NCBI RefSeq assembly: GCF_000403455.2 | Contig: NZ_KE159726.1 | Coordinates: 126,400-190,399, forward strand | Reading direction: 5' to 3' | Length of the DNA: 64,000 nt | DNA from: Dorea sp. 5-2 | Lineage (GTDB): Bacteria > Bacillota > Clostridia > Lachnospirales > Lachnospiraceae | In this document: positions 44,302-53,130 of the stretch, one piece after another | Layout of the letters: the number at the start of each line of letters is the position of its first letter | How positions within the stretch are numbered: the first letter of the stretch is position 1 | The notes under the pieces: model-generated | Database searches by the model: none | Seen by the model: only the letters and a program-made list of their open reading frames with translations | What the model was told of the DNA's origin: nothing | Made by a program: the position numbers and the translations under genes

Positions 44302-45121
44302 GGCAAGGATGATAGGGATGGATCTGGACGGAACGCTGCTTACGACGCAGAAGGAATTGACTGCGTATACGAAGGATGTCCTAAGAAGGGCGATCGATCA
44401 GGGGATCATCGTGATGCCGGCAACGGGCAGGCCTCTGAGCGGGCTTCCGAAAGAGCTGATTGAATTTCCCGGGATCATGTACGCCGTTACTGCAAACGGA
44501 GGCAGGATCCTGGATATCAGGACGGGTGAATCCTTGTACGAATGTCTTGTGCCGGCAGATGTGTCGTCCCGGATCATGGATGTCTTTGAACATTATGATA
44601 CGCTGCGGGAGATCTATTATGACGGTATTGGCTATGCGCAGGAGGATGGGCTTATGTGCATAGAAAAATACCTGGAATCGCCGCCTATGAGGAAGTACTT
44701 GATGTCAACCCGGAAATGGGTGCCGGATATACGCGCGAAACTCAGAGAAGAGAACAGGGGCGCCGATAAGGTACAGGGCTTGTTCGTGTCCGTAGAGGAT
44801 AGGGACGCGGCGAAGGAAGAATTAAAGGCTGTTCCGGGAATCGAGATCACCGGCGCGTTGGAGAAAAACATCGAGGTGAATGCAGAAGGAGTAAATAAAG
44901 GAAATGCGATGGTACGGCTGGGCGAATCGCTGGGAATACACCGGGAGGAGATCATGGCGTTCGGGGATGGGCTCAATGATCTGCAGATGCTTAAAGAGGT
45001 AGGGATCGGCGTCGCTGTGAGCAATGCGCGGGAAGAAGTAAAAGCGGCGGCGGATCATATAACACGATCGAATGATGAAGAAGGGGTAGCGCGGTTTATC
45101 GAAGAATATGTGCTGATATAG
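44291..45121 (+). CDS. Cof-type HAD-IIB sugar-phosphate phosphatase
   Basis: 276 residues. HAD motifs: catalytic MIGMDLDGTLLT near residue 10, MPATGRPLSG (motif II), the Lys in NKGNAM, and IMAFGDGLNDLQMLKEVGIGVAVSNA (motifs III/IV). The large C2-type cap between them places it in the Cof/YidA group, which dephosphorylate small phosphorylated metabolites. It starts inside the upstream gene, behind AAGGAG. Confidence 0.92.
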   Translation: MKIKARMIGMDLDGTLLTTQKELTAYTKDVLRRAIDQGIIVMPATGRPLSGLPKELIEFPGIMYAVTANGGRILDIRTGESLYECLVPADVSSRIMDVFEHYDTLREIYYDGIGYAQEDGLMCIEKYLESPPMRKYLMSTRKWVPDIRAKLREENRGADKVQGLFVSVEDRDAAKEELKAVPGIEITGALEKNIEVNAEGVNKGNAMVRLGESLGIHREEIMAFGDGLNDLQMLKEVGIGVAVSNAREEVKAAADHITRSNDEEGVARFIEEYVLI

Positions 45122-45164
45122 CGTTCGTCTGTATGAACGGCACGGCAATGAAGGAGAGCGATAG

Positions 45165-45980
45165 ATGTTAGATATAATAAAAGTGATCATACTTGGTATT
45201 GTAGAAGGAATCACGGAATGGCTGCCGGTGAGCAGTACGGGGCATCTGATTCTTGTAGGAGATTTGCTGAAACCGGGGCTTAGCGATGAATTTATGGAGA
45301 TGTTCAACGTGGTGATCCAGCTAGGAGCGATCATGGCGGTAGTCGTGCTGTATTTTCATAAGCTGAATCCCTTTTCGCCAGGGAAGACGCATAAGCAGAA
45401 GATGCTGACATGGCAGATGTGGATCAAGGTCGTGATCGCATCGGTTCCGGCGGGTGTTGTAGGAATACTGTTCAATGATATACTGGATGAACTGTTCTAT
45501 AAGCCGCTGCCGGTTGCAGTTATGCTGATCGTCTATGGTATACTTTTTATTGTGGTAGAAAACCGCAATGCAGGGACCATGCCTTCTGTCAGAAAGATAT
45601 CGGAGCTGACGGTTCCTATGCTTCTTGGGATCGGCGTGTTCCAGATGCTTGCATTGATTCCGGGGACGTCCAGGTCAGGCGCGACGATCGTAGGCGCGCT
45701 GCTGATCGGAGTGTCCAGGGAGGTTGCGGCTGAATTTACCTTCTTTCTTGCGATCCCGGCTATGTGCGGGGCGAGCCTTATTAAATTAAAGGATTTTGGG
45801 CTTGGATTTACCGGTACGGAGCTCGGGCTTCTGCTGTTGGGATGTGCGGTGTCTTTCGGGTTATCGGTCGTTGCGATCCGTTTCTTGATGGGATATATTA
45901 AGAAGAATGATTTTAAGGTATTTGGTTATTACCGGATCATTTTGGGTGGGATCATTATGCTTATGGCGTTTGTCAGCTGA
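45165..45980 (+). CDS. uppP: Undecaprenyl-diphosphate phosphatase
   Basis: 271 residues, eight or so membrane segments. Family motifs: LGIVEGITEWLPVSSTGHLIL (first active-site segment with Glu and Ser) and PGTSRSGATIVGALLIGVSREVAAEFTFFLAIPA (second, with the catalytic Arg). It recycles the lipid carrier for cell-wall synthesis and gives low-level bacitracin tolerance. A strong terminator follows. A BceAB-like exporter also lies in this window, some 7 kb away. Confidence 0.95.
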   Translation: MLDIIKVIILGIVEGITEWLPVSSTGHLILVGDLLKPGLSDEFMEMFNVVIQLGAIMAVVVLYFHKLNPFSPGKTHKQKMLTWQMWIKVVIASVPAGVVGILFNDILDELFYKPLPVAVMLIVYGILFIVVENRNAGTMPSVRKISELTVPMLLGIGVFQMLALIPGTSRSGATIVGALLIGVSREVAAEFTFFLAIPAMCGASLIKLKDFGLGFTGTELGLLLLGCAVSFGLSVVAIRFLMGYIKKNDFKVFGYYRIILGGIIMLMAFVS

Positions 45981-46016
45981 CAGAACGCAATTTTCAAACA
46001 TAATGTAGGAAAGAAC

Positions 46017-46061
46017 AGTGGCTTTTTTACAAAATATGTAGAAAAAGCCACTTGTTTTTTT
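46017..46061 (+). terminator. Terminator after uppP
   Basis: AGTGGCTTTTT/AAAAAGCCACT, eleven perfect pairs, followed by TTG and seven Ts. Confidence 0.88.
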
Positions 46062-46142
46062 GTTCAGACATGATAGAATATCTACTAGGCTTGTATTTTT
46101 ATGCAGAAATATTAATAAAATCAACATAGGAGGATATGAGAT

Positions 46143-47048
46143 ATGAAATTCAAAAAGATGGTAAGTGTGTTACTAGCTGCGGTATGTGTGCTGTCATTGG
46201 CGGCATGCGGCGGTTCCGGGGATGATTCCGGCAGTGATGCTTCCGGGGGAAGCGACGAAGCTAAGAAGGATTCTTCCTCAACAACGGCGAAGGTGATCGA
46301 TATCGACTTGACAGAAGAAGATTATGCTTTCGGCGTGGACAAGACACAGCCGGAACTCTTAGAGCAGGTGAATACATTTGTAGGCAAGATCAAAGAGGAC
46401 GGAACATTAGAAGAGATCTGTGATAAATATTTCGGAAGCGGAGAACCGGAAGCAGTAGAGTCCGCGGAGCTTGATGATTCCAAAGATCAGCTTGTGGTCG
46501 CTACGAATGCGGCGTTCGAGCCATTCGAGTATACCAAGGGTGAGAACTACTATGGGATTGATATGGAGATCGCGGCGTTGTTGGCAAAGGAGCTTAATAA
46601 AGAATTGGTGATCCAGAATATGGACTTTGAGGCTGTATGTCTGTCCGTAAGCCAGCAGAAATGTGATATCGCGATGGCAGGGCTTACGATCAGCAAAGAG
46701 AGGGAAGAATATGTGGTATTCACAGATTCTTACTATAAAGCGTCTCAGCGGTTGGTCGTTCCGGAGAGTGAGACAAAGTTTGACGACTGTGCGGATGCCG
46801 AAGCAGTAGAAGCTCTGCTTAATGAACTTGGCGGTTCTGATTCCATCGGAGTGCAGGCAGGCACAACAGGCCAATTCTATGTAGAAGGAGATGATGAGTT
46901 GGAATTCGCAGGCCTTCCGGCAAAGTGTGTAACCTATAAGAGCGGTTCTCTTGCCGTACAGGATATGCTGAACGGCAATATCAAATATGTGGTCATTGAT
47001 GCGGCTCCTGCACAGGCGATCACAGAATCGATCAATGAGATGCAGTAA
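46143..47048 (+). CDS. Amino-acid ABC transporter substrate-binding lipoprotein, apparently circularly permuted
   Basis: 301 residues. The lipobox LSLAAC puts the lipidated Cys at residue 22, followed by a Ser/Gly/Asp linker. Residues about 50-103 read LTEEDYAFGVDKTQPELLEQ...VGKIKEDGTLEEICDKYFG, which in normal SBP_bac_3 proteins is the final segment. Only then does the usual start of the fold come (QLVVATNAAFEPFEYTKGEN, GIDMEIAALLAKELN, IAMAGLTISKEREE, IGVQAGTTGQFYVEG), and the protein ends at APAQAITESINEMQ where that segment would normally follow. Operon with permease and ATPase. AGGAGG before the start. Confidence 0.88.
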   Translation: MKFKKMVSVLLAAVCVLSLAACGGSGDDSGSDASGGSDEAKKDSSSTTAKVIDIDLTEEDYAFGVDKTQPELLEQVNTFVGKIKEDGTLEEICDKYFGSGEPEAVESAELDDSKDQLVVATNAAFEPFEYTKGENYYGIDMEIAALLAKELNKELVIQNMDFEAVCLSVSQQKCDIAMAGLTISKEREEYVVFTDSYYKASQRLVVPESETKFDDCADAEAVEALLNELGGSDSIGVQAGTTGQFYVEGDDELEFAGLPAKCVTYKSGSLAVQDMLNGNIKYVVIDAAPAQAITESINEMQ

Positions 47049-47051
47049 GCT

Positions 47052-47762
47052 ATGGGTAACTTTGAACAGAAAGTAAACAAGTTTATAGAGATCTTCCTGG
47101 AGGAAGGCGGATATGTAAAGGTTGCGGAGGGACTGCAGAATACGTTGTTGATCGCAGTGGCAGGTCTTCTGATCGGTATTGTGATCGGAACTGTGATCGC
47201 AACGGTGCGTGTGCTTCCCAAATATAAGGTTCTGCCGAGGGTGCTGAACGGAATATGCAGCTTCTATGTCGCGATGTTCCGGGGGACGCCGATCGTGGTG
47301 CAGCTGCTGGTATTCTATTATGTATTATTGCCGCTCATCGGATGGAAGATTACCGGGGTCCAGGTCGCCATACTGGTGTTTGGGCTGAACAGCGGCGCAT
47401 ACATATCCGAGATCATGCGCAGCGGTATCCAGTCCGTTGATCCCGGACAGATGGAAGCCGGCAGAGCCGTCGGGCTTAGCTTCAGCGTAAGTATGGTGAA
47501 GATCGTCATACCGCAGGCGGTTAAGAATATTCTTCCGACATTGGGAAATGAATTCATCTCACTGATCAAAGAAACCTCGGTCGTGAGTTTCGTAGGGGCG
47601 GCTGACCTGTATGTGGCATTTAACTATATCGGAAGCAACAGCTACGAATTCATGGTTCCGTATCTTGTGATGGCGTTGATCTACATCGTACTCGTACTGT
47701 TGATCTCGCTGCTTATAAAATTGATGGAAAGGAGCCTGAAAAAGAGTGATAGACGTAATTAA
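47052..47762 (+). CDS. Amino-acid ABC transporter permease
   Basis: 236 residues, HisM/GlnP type. After an amphipathic N-terminus come five membrane segments ([20 protein letters not shown] first) and the cytoplasmic EAA loop [20 protein letters not shown] that docks the ATPase. [20 protein letters not shown] is a family hallmark. It starts four bases after the binding-protein gene and overlaps the ATPase gene by 17 bases. Confidence 0.93.
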   Translation: MGNFEQKVNKFIEIFLEEGGYVKVAEGLQNTLLIAVAGLLIGIVIGTVIATVRVLPKYKVLPRVLNGICSFYVAMFRGTPIVVQLLVFYYVLLPLIGWKITGVQVAILVFGLNSGAYISEIMRSGIQSVDPGQMEAGRAVGLSFSVSMVKIVIPQAVKNILPTLGNEFISLIKETSVVSFVGAADLYVAFNYIGSNSYEFMVPYLVMALIYIVLVLLISLLIKLMERSLKKSDRRN

Positions 47763-48573
47763 CCTCAGGAAGAATTTCGGAGACTTACAAGTCCTGAAAG
47801 GAATCGACATTACCATCAATAAAGGCGATATCGTAGCAGTGATCGGACCGTCAGGTTCAGGGAAGAGTACGTTCCTGCGCTGTCTGAACTGTATGGAAGA
47901 CCCAAGCGGCGGAAGCATCGTGTTCAAGGGTGTGGATATTGCGGATATGAGCGTGGATATTAATGTACACCGCCGGCATATGGGAATGGTGTTCCAGCAT
48001 TTTAACCTGTTCAATAATAAGACGGTGCTGCAGAATATCATGATGGCTCCGGTATATTTAAGATGCAAGGATCTTAAGAAGGACGCGAGAAGGAATCAGA
48101 GACTCAAATTCCAGAATTTGTTCCGGGGCAGTAATAAGAAAGAACTGATACCGATCACACAGACACAGGAGCAGATCAAGAACGAAGTAAGAGAGCAGGC
48201 AATGGGCCTCTTGCAGAGAATAGGGCTTGAGGATAAGGCAGACGTCTATCCGTCCACTCTTTCCGGAGGCCAGAAGCAGAGAATTGCGATCATCCGCTCT
48301 CTTGCCATGGATCCGGATGTGATCCTCTTTGACGAACCGACTTCGGCGTTGGATCCGGAGATGGTCGGCGAAGTATTGGAATTGATGAAACAGCTTGCCG
48401 GGGAAGGTATGACGATGGTGGTTGTGACACATGAGATGGGATTTGCAAGGGAAGTGGCGAACAGAGTCGTATTCATGGATGAGGGACTGATAAAAGAGCA
48501 GGGAAGCCCGGAGGAATTTTTCAGGAATCCGAAAGAACCGAGACTGAAAGAATTCTTATCGAAGATATTGTAA
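47746..48573 (+). CDS. Amino-acid ABC transporter ATP-binding protein with an insertion
   Basis: 275 residues from GTG. Walker [13 protein letters not shown], signature LSGGQKQR, Walker [17 protein letters not shown], switch [13 protein letters not shown], all as in GlnQ/HisP. Between the Q-loop region ([13 protein letters not shown]) and the helical domain ([14 protein letters not shown]) there are about 30 extra residues ([20 protein letters not shown]...) not found in ordinary 240-residue members. The meaning of this insertion is unknown. Confidence 0.92.
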   Translation: MIDVINLRKNFGDLQVLKGIDITINKGDIVAVIGPSGSGKSTFLRCLNCMEDPSGGSIVFKGVDIADMSVDINVHRRHMGMVFQHFNLFNNKTVLQNIMMAPVYLRCKDLKKDARRNQRLKFQNLFRGSNKKELIPITQTQEQIKNEVREQAMGLLQRIGLEDKADVYPSTLSGGQKQRIAIIRSLAMDPDVILFDEPTSALDPEMVGEVLELMKQLAGEGMTMVVVTHEMGFAREVANRVVFMDEGLIKEQGSPEEFFRNPKEPRLKEFLSKIL

Positions 48574-48580
48574 AGAGCAG

Positions 48581-48628
48581 GGAACTATTGCAGAAGAGGA
48601 GCGATCCAGAGCAATAGTTCCTGTTTTT
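48581..48628 (+). terminator. Terminator after the amino-acid transporter operon
   Basis: GGAACTATTGC/GCAATAGTTCC, 11 perfect pairs over a 19-base loop, then a T-rich tail. Confidence 0.85.
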
Positions 48629-48692
48629 ATACGTTAATTTGTGTTATACTTTCATCATATTAGAAATATTAAAATGAAAAGGTATGGGGGAC

Positions 48693-49415
48693 ATGGGAAA
48701 GATCTTATTGGTAGAGGATGACGAGACGATCTGTTTTGGTGTCCGGTCTGCGTTGGAGAAAAAAGGATATGAAGTAATGGTCTGTTCCGGCATTATGGAA
48801 GGAAAGCACTCGTTTAAGGCAGAAGAGATCTTGCTGGTTCTTCTGGATCTGAATCTGCCGGACGGGAGCGGGTATGAGTTTTGCAGTTGGATCAGGCAGG
48901 AACATGATACGCCTGTTATTTTTCTGACGGTTCGGGATGATGCGGCGGATATCATCCGGGGGCTTGACATGGGAGCGGACGATTATATCACGAAACCATT
49001 TCACATAGCTGTGATGGAATCCAGGATTCAGGCGGTCTTGAGGAGAATGCCGGTGAGAGGCGGATCAGCGGAAGCAGTATCTGAGAAGATAGCTTGGGGA
49101 GCGGAATGTCAGGGCAGCCCGGATGTGCTTTGCTGCGGGGAGATCAGTCTGGACCGAGGAAAGATGATGGTATGTGCCGGGGGAGAAGAAGTCTCCCTGA
49201 CCGCTCTGGAATATAAGCTTCTTCTGATGCTGTTGGAGAACAAAGGGTGCATCCTTCCGCGCGGTAGGATATTGGAGAAGATATGGGATGTTGACGGCAG
49301 TTTCGTGAACGATAATACGTTGACAGTGGCAGTGAAGCGATTGCGGGAGAAGCTTAACGATACCACATGTATCACGACGGTGAGAGGAATTGGATATCGG
49401 ATGGAGGAGACATGA
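48693..49415 (+). CDS. OmpR-family response regulator (first pair)
   Basis: 240 residues from MGKILLVEDDETI; AAAAGG is 10 bases upstream, whereas an ATG nine bases earlier is too close. Receiver: acidic pocket VEDDE, phospho-Asp in LVLLDLNLPDGSGYEF, Lys in DDYITKPFH. C-terminal winged helix: LTALEYKLLLMLLENKG...VAVKRLREKLNDT...VRGIGYRME. It overlaps the histidine kinase start (ATGA). It probably answers cell-envelope or peptide-antibiotic stress, judging from the exporter downstream. Confidence 0.92.
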   Translation: MGKILLVEDDETICFGVRSALEKKGYEVMVCSGIMEGKHSFKAEEILLVLLDLNLPDGSGYEFCSWIRQEHDTPVIFLTVRDDAADIIRGLDMGADDYITKPFHIAVMESRIQAVLRRMPVRGGSAEAVSEKIAWGAECQGSPDVLCCGEISLDRGKMMVCAGGEEVSLTALEYKLLLMLLENKGCILPRGRILEKIWDVDGSFVNDNTLTVAVKRLREKLNDTTCITTVRGIGYRMEET

Positions 49416-50611
49416 ATACGGGGGAAAGAGCAGTGGTAAATGTCATCTGCTGGTTGCTGCCGGGGGTTGCCGCCGGAATGATACTGGCGGCAGTTTTGAG
49501 TTGGCATGAGTACCGGACTGTGGCAGAGATTGCAGGTTCTGCAGTGAAAGCGGATGCTGCGGATGTCTTTGTACAAAGCCTTAAGGAGAGCACAGAGAAG
49601 GATGTCTATGCAAAGACGGAGAAGACCGGAGAGAAATTCCTGGAAACCTACGGTTACCGCCCGATGCGAAACTGGGGCGAGTATCTGCCATTTGCCATGA
49701 TGATCACGATTCTTCTCTTTCAGTTGGCGGGAGGGGTCATTTTTGAGATTCAGCGGCAAAGGAATCAGAAGGTGAAGAACCGGATCCGGGAATTGACAGA
49801 ATATCTCAGGACTGTAAATGCAGGAGAGGGAGCTGTGCTGTGCCGCAATGAAGACGAGTTTTCACACCTTGAAGATGAGATCTATAAAACGGTGATAAGA
49901 CTGCAGAGTACGAAAGAGGATGCCGTGAGGAACCATGAAGTCCTGGCAGATCGTATCTCAGACATTGCCCATCAATTAAAGACGCCGCTGACCTCCATGT
50001 CGTTGATGACGGAGCTTCTGGAGGAGTATCAGACAGTTGAGACAGAAGAATATCTGAGCCGGTTAGCCGGTCAGATTGAACGGCTGAAAAATCTGGTGTC
50101 CGGCCTGTTGTCACTGGCAAAGCTTGATTCCCATGGAATCCGGTTTCACAGGGAGAGGCTTGGGATGATGGATCTTCTTAATTCTGTACAGGAGCCGCTC
50201 AGGGAAATGATGCAGAAGCGGAAGATCCGATTTGTCATAGAAACCGATGATCCTGAGAATGCCGGATGCTGTATATATGCAGACCGGCAATGGACGGAGG
50301 AGGCGCTTTTGAATATCCTGAAGAATTGTGTGGAACATACGCCGGATGAGGGGGAGATTACAGCCGCGTACAGTCAGAATCCCATCTATACGGAGCTTCG
50401 GATCGTAGACGGAGGTAAAGGATTCGCGGCGAAGGATCTTCTGCACCTATTCGAACGGTTTTATCGCGGGGAGGGCGCAGCAAAGGATAATGTGGGAATC
50501 GGGCTGGCGCTTGCAAAGGCGGTATTAGAAGAACAGAATGGGTATCTGAGTGCGGAAAATACAGCAGACGGACATGCCTGTTTCCGTATGAAATGGTACA
50601 AAAAGCAGTAA
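49412..50611 (+). CDS. Sensor histidine kinase (first pair)
   Basis: 399 residues from MNTGERAVVNVIC behind GGAGGA. Two membrane helices (about 10-35 and 85-105) enclose roughly 50 extracytoplasmic residues. Then a HAMP-like linker, the DHp helix with phospho-accepting His in SDIAHQLKTPLTSMSLM, and the ATPase domain: N box ILKNCVEHTPDEGE, G1 IVDGGKGF, F box HLFERFYRG, G2 VGIGLALAKAV. The small sensor domain is reminiscent of envelope-stress kinases. The stop is followed within a few bases by a second regulator gene. Confidence 0.9.
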   Translation: MNTGERAVVNVICWLLPGVAAGMILAAVLSWHEYRTVAEIAGSAVKADAADVFVQSLKESTEKDVYAKTEKTGEKFLETYGYRPMRNWGEYLPFAMMITILLFQLAGGVIFEIQRQRNQKVKNRIRELTEYLRTVNAGEGAVLCRNEDEFSHLEDEIYKTVIRLQSTKEDAVRNHEVLADRISDIAHQLKTPLTSMSLMTELLEEYQTVETEEYLSRLAGQIERLKNLVSGLLSLAKLDSHGIRFHRERLGMMDLLNSVQEPLREMMQKRKIRFVIETDDPENAGCCIYADRQWTEEALLNILKNCVEHTPDEGEITAAYSQNPIYTELRIVDGGKGFAAKDLLHLFERFYRGEGAAKDNVGIGLALAKAVLEEQNGYLSAENTADGHACFRMKWYKKQ

Positions 50612-50632
50612 AATGTGGAGAGTGTAAAAGTT

Positions 50633-51340
50633 ATGCAGAAAATACTGATCGTAGAAGATGACCAAGACTTGAATTCATCTCTTAGGTATGCAATAGAGAA
50701 GAGCGGATATTCCGCGGTGCCGGCATATTCTGTCAGAGAAGCGAAGGCGATCTGCACGAAAGAGATCCCGCGTCTCATCTTACTGGATGTCAATCTCCCT
50801 GACGGGGAGGGCTTTGAGTTATGCCGATGGGTGAAGGGACAGAAGGAAGTACCGGTTCTGTTCCTGACGGCGCGAGACCTGGAAGAGGACGTCCTCTCTG
50901 GTTACGACCTGGGAGCGGACGACTATGTGACGAAGCCATTTTCCATGAAAATATTATTGAAGAAGATCGAAGTCATCCTAAAGCGAGGCTCCCAAGGGGT
51001 GGATTCTGACGGAGAGGAACCGGGGATAAGAGCAGAAAGCAATCGGATATTTGATGACGGATATCTGAAAATAGATCCGGACAATGCGAAGGTCTGTATG
51101 AGTGGAAAGGAGTTAAGCGTTACGCCTACGGAACTACGGCTTCTGCGGGAATTTATTCTGAATCAGGGCAGGCTCCTTACGTACAATATTCTGTTGGAGC
51201 GTCTGTGGGAGAATGGCGGGCAGTTCGTGGATAAGCACGCACTGGCGGTAAATGTGAACCGTCTCAGGAGAAAGATTGAGGATGAGGAACACAAATATAT
51301 TTCAAATGTATACGGGATGGGATACCAATGGATTGGTTAG
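50633..51340 (+). CDS. OmpR-family response regulator (second pair)
   Basis: 235 residues from MQKILIVEDDQDL; the frame is open a little further upstream. Receiver: VEDDQ, LILLDVNLPDGEGFEL, DDYVTKPFS. Effector domain: VTPTELRLLREFILNQGRLLT...ALAVNVNRLRRKIED...VYGMGYQW. This style matches BceR-type regulators of antimicrobial-peptide exporters. It overlaps its kinase gene by 13 bases and is transcribed directly behind the first pair. Confidence 0.92.
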   Translation: MQKILIVEDDQDLNSSLRYAIEKSGYSAVPAYSVREAKAICTKEIPRLILLDVNLPDGEGFELCRWVKGQKEVPVLFLTARDLEEDVLSGYDLGADDYVTKPFSMKILLKKIEVILKRGSQGVDSDGEEPGIRAESNRIFDDGYLKIDPDNAKVCMSGKELSVTPTELRLLREFILNQGRLLTYNILLERLWENGGQFVDKHALAVNVNRLRRKIEDEEHKYISNVYGMGYQWIG

Positions 51341-52263
51341 CGGCAGGAGCGGTGCTATTTGCCGGAGGGACGGCGGCAGTCTCTCTGTGGCGGACATACC
51401 GGATGAAAAGGGAGATCTATCGCTTCGCGGAACGGGTAGAGAGAGGGCTTGACGATATCATTTCCGGCAAAGACTTTCAGGAAACGAAGGAGAGCGAGAC
51501 GGACTCCCTATGGGGAAGGTGCAGTGAGAAATTGTGGCGTGTACAGCATATCCAGGCAAGAAAGGAAGAGGCGAATGTCCGGGAAAAACAGCTGATGAAA
51601 GAGCTGATCTCAGACATTTCCCACCAGACCCGGACGCCGATTGCCAATATACGGCTGTATCTGGAGTTCTTGCAGGAGGAAGAGGTGCCAGAAAGAGACA
51701 GGGAGTTCCTTTGCCGTCTGGAAGGGCAGACAAAGAAGCTTGATTTCCTGCTGCAGAGCATGGTCAAGATGTCGCGTCTGGAAGCAGGGATCATCCATAT
51801 CCGCCAGGAGCATGCGAGGCTTTACGATACCATAGCCGGGGCGGTGGGGGAGATCGTGCCGTCTGCGGCGAAAAAGCAGATTCAGCTGTCGGTAGACTGC
51901 GACGAAGAGATACAGGTAAAGCATGATAAGAAATGGACAGAGGAAGCCATCTTTAATGTATTGGATAATGCCGTGAAATATACCGGACCGGGCGGGCGTA
52001 TCCACGTCATGGTCAGATGTCAGGAGGTATTTACGAAGATCAGTGTGCAGGACACGGGGAAAGGGATCGCCAGAGAGCGGCAGGCAGAGATATTTTCCCG
52101 CTTTTACAGAGAACCGGAGGTACATGGACAGAACGGGATTGGTATTGGGCTGTATCTTGCCAGGAAGATCCTGGAGCTGCAGGACGGGTATATCGAGGTT
52201 CGGTCAGATGCCGGGGAAGGGGCGGAGTTTTCGTTGTATTTGCCGAGTACATCATTGCATTAA
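51328..52263 (+). CDS. Sensor histidine kinase, BceS-like small sensor (second pair)
   Basis: 311 residues. Only one clear membrane helix (LAAGAVLFAGGTAAVSLW) and almost no extracytoplasmic part, so it probably senses through the ABC permease rather than directly, as BceS-type kinases do. The DHp has SDISHQTRTPIANIRLYLEF with the phospho-His; the ATPase domain has VLDNAVKYTGPGG, VQDTGKGIARE, FSRFYRE and GIGIGLYLARKI. A terminator follows, then the exporter genes. Confidence 0.9.
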   Translation: MDWLAAGAVLFAGGTAAVSLWRTYRMKREIYRFAERVERGLDDIISGKDFQETKESETDSLWGRCSEKLWRVQHIQARKEEANVREKQLMKELISDISHQTRTPIANIRLYLEFLQEEEVPERDREFLCRLEGQTKKLDFLLQSMVKMSRLEAGIIHIRQEHARLYDTIAGAVGEIVPSAAKKQIQLSVDCDEEIQVKHDKKWTEEAIFNVLDNAVKYTGPGGRIHVMVRCQEVFTKISVQDTGKGIARERQAEIFSRFYREPEVHGQNGIGIGLYLARKILELQDGYIEVRSDAGEGAEFSLYLPSTSLH

Positions 52264-52278
52264 TCTTGAAGTAATAGG

Positions 52279-52309
52279 CAGGCAGTCTCATATGGGGCTG
52301 CCTGTTTTT
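52279..52309 (+). terminator. Terminator after the kinase gene
   Basis: CAGGCAG/CTGCCTG with a 12-base loop and five Ts. It separates the regulator genes from the exporter, which therefore has its own promoter. Confidence 0.75.
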
Positions 52310-52328
52310 GGGATTGGAGATACGAAAA

Positions 52329-52387
52329 ATCACAGTTTTGTGATTATCCGATTTTGTGACTGCTTTGTGATATTTGTATGATATTCT
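52329..52387 (+). promoter_or_regulatory. Candidate response-regulator operator and promoter of the exporter genes
   Basis: ATCACA-GTTT-TGTGAT (52329-52344) is a dyad, and TTTTGTGA recurs at 52336 and 52352 with TTTGTGA at 52364. OmpR-type regulators bind such repeats. TTGTGA (52354-52359), 17 bases, TATGAT (52377-52382) could be the promoter, with the repeats covering its -35. Confidence 0.5.
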
Positions 52388-52440
52388 GGTCTTACAAAAA
52401 GGATAGCGGGATCTGGGTTATCATTAAGGAGGGAAAATAG

Positions 52441-53130
52441 ATGGAAGAATGGATTGTTGAGACGAAAGGGTTAAAGAAATATTACAAGCTGGGCGATAAT
52501 ACGGTCAAGGCGTTGGACGGCGTGGATTTTCGGGTGAAAGAACAGGAATTTGTGGCGATCATCGGAAAGTCCGGAAGCGGGAAAAGCACCCTGCTCCACA
52601 TGGTAGGCGGTCTAGACACCCCTACGGAAGGTGACGTGATCGTGGCGGGAAGAAGCCTTAATGGGCTTACGAAGGAAGAACTTGCCATTTTCAGGCGTCG
52701 GAAGGTGGGATTTATATTCCAGAATTACAATCTTGTCCCCGATCTGAATATATATGAAAATATCGTATTGCCGATTGAACTAGACGGAAAGCGGATCGAC
52801 CGCGTCTTCGTAGAAGAACTCCTGGACGTCCTGAAACTGACGGAAAAACGGGAAGCTTTCCCGGGGAACCTGTCGGGCGGGCAGCAGCAGAGGGCGGCGA
52901 TAGCAAGGGCGATTGCTTCTAAACCTGCAATTATCCTTGCCGACGAGCCTACCGGGAATCTGGATACGGCGTCGGGTCATGATGTGTTGGGGCTTTTGAA
53001 GGTGGTCGCGAAGCAATTTCAGCAGACCATCGTCCTCATTACTCACGACCAGGATATTGCACAGCTTGCGGATCGGATTGTGTGTATCGAAGACGGAAAG
53101 ATCCGGAAAGGAAGTGGTTTTTATGCTTAG
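52441..53130 (+). CDS. ABC exporter ATP-binding protein (BceA/MacB-like)
   Basis: 229 residues. Walker A GKSGSGKSTLLHMVGGLD, Q loop FIFQNYNLVPDLNIYENIVLP, signature LSGGQQQRAAIARAIA, Walker B AIILADEPTGNLD, switch LITHDQDIA. The LNIYENIVLP stretch is typical of the MacB/LolD/BceA group, which work with FtsX-type permeases. It overlaps the permease start by eight bases. With the kinase pair upstream it forms a probable detoxification module for wall-active peptides. Confidence 0.92.
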   Translation: MEEWIVETKGLKKYYKLGDNTVKALDGVDFRVKEQEFVAIIGKSGSGKSTLLHMVGGLDTPTEGDVIVAGRSLNGLTKEELAIFRRRKVGFIFQNYNLVPDLNIYENIVLPIELDGKRIDRVFVEELLDVLKLTEKREAFPGNLSGGQQQRAAIARAIASKPAIILADEPTGNLDTASGHDVLGLLKVVAKQFQQTIVLITHDQDIAQLADRIVCIEDGKIRKGSGFYA

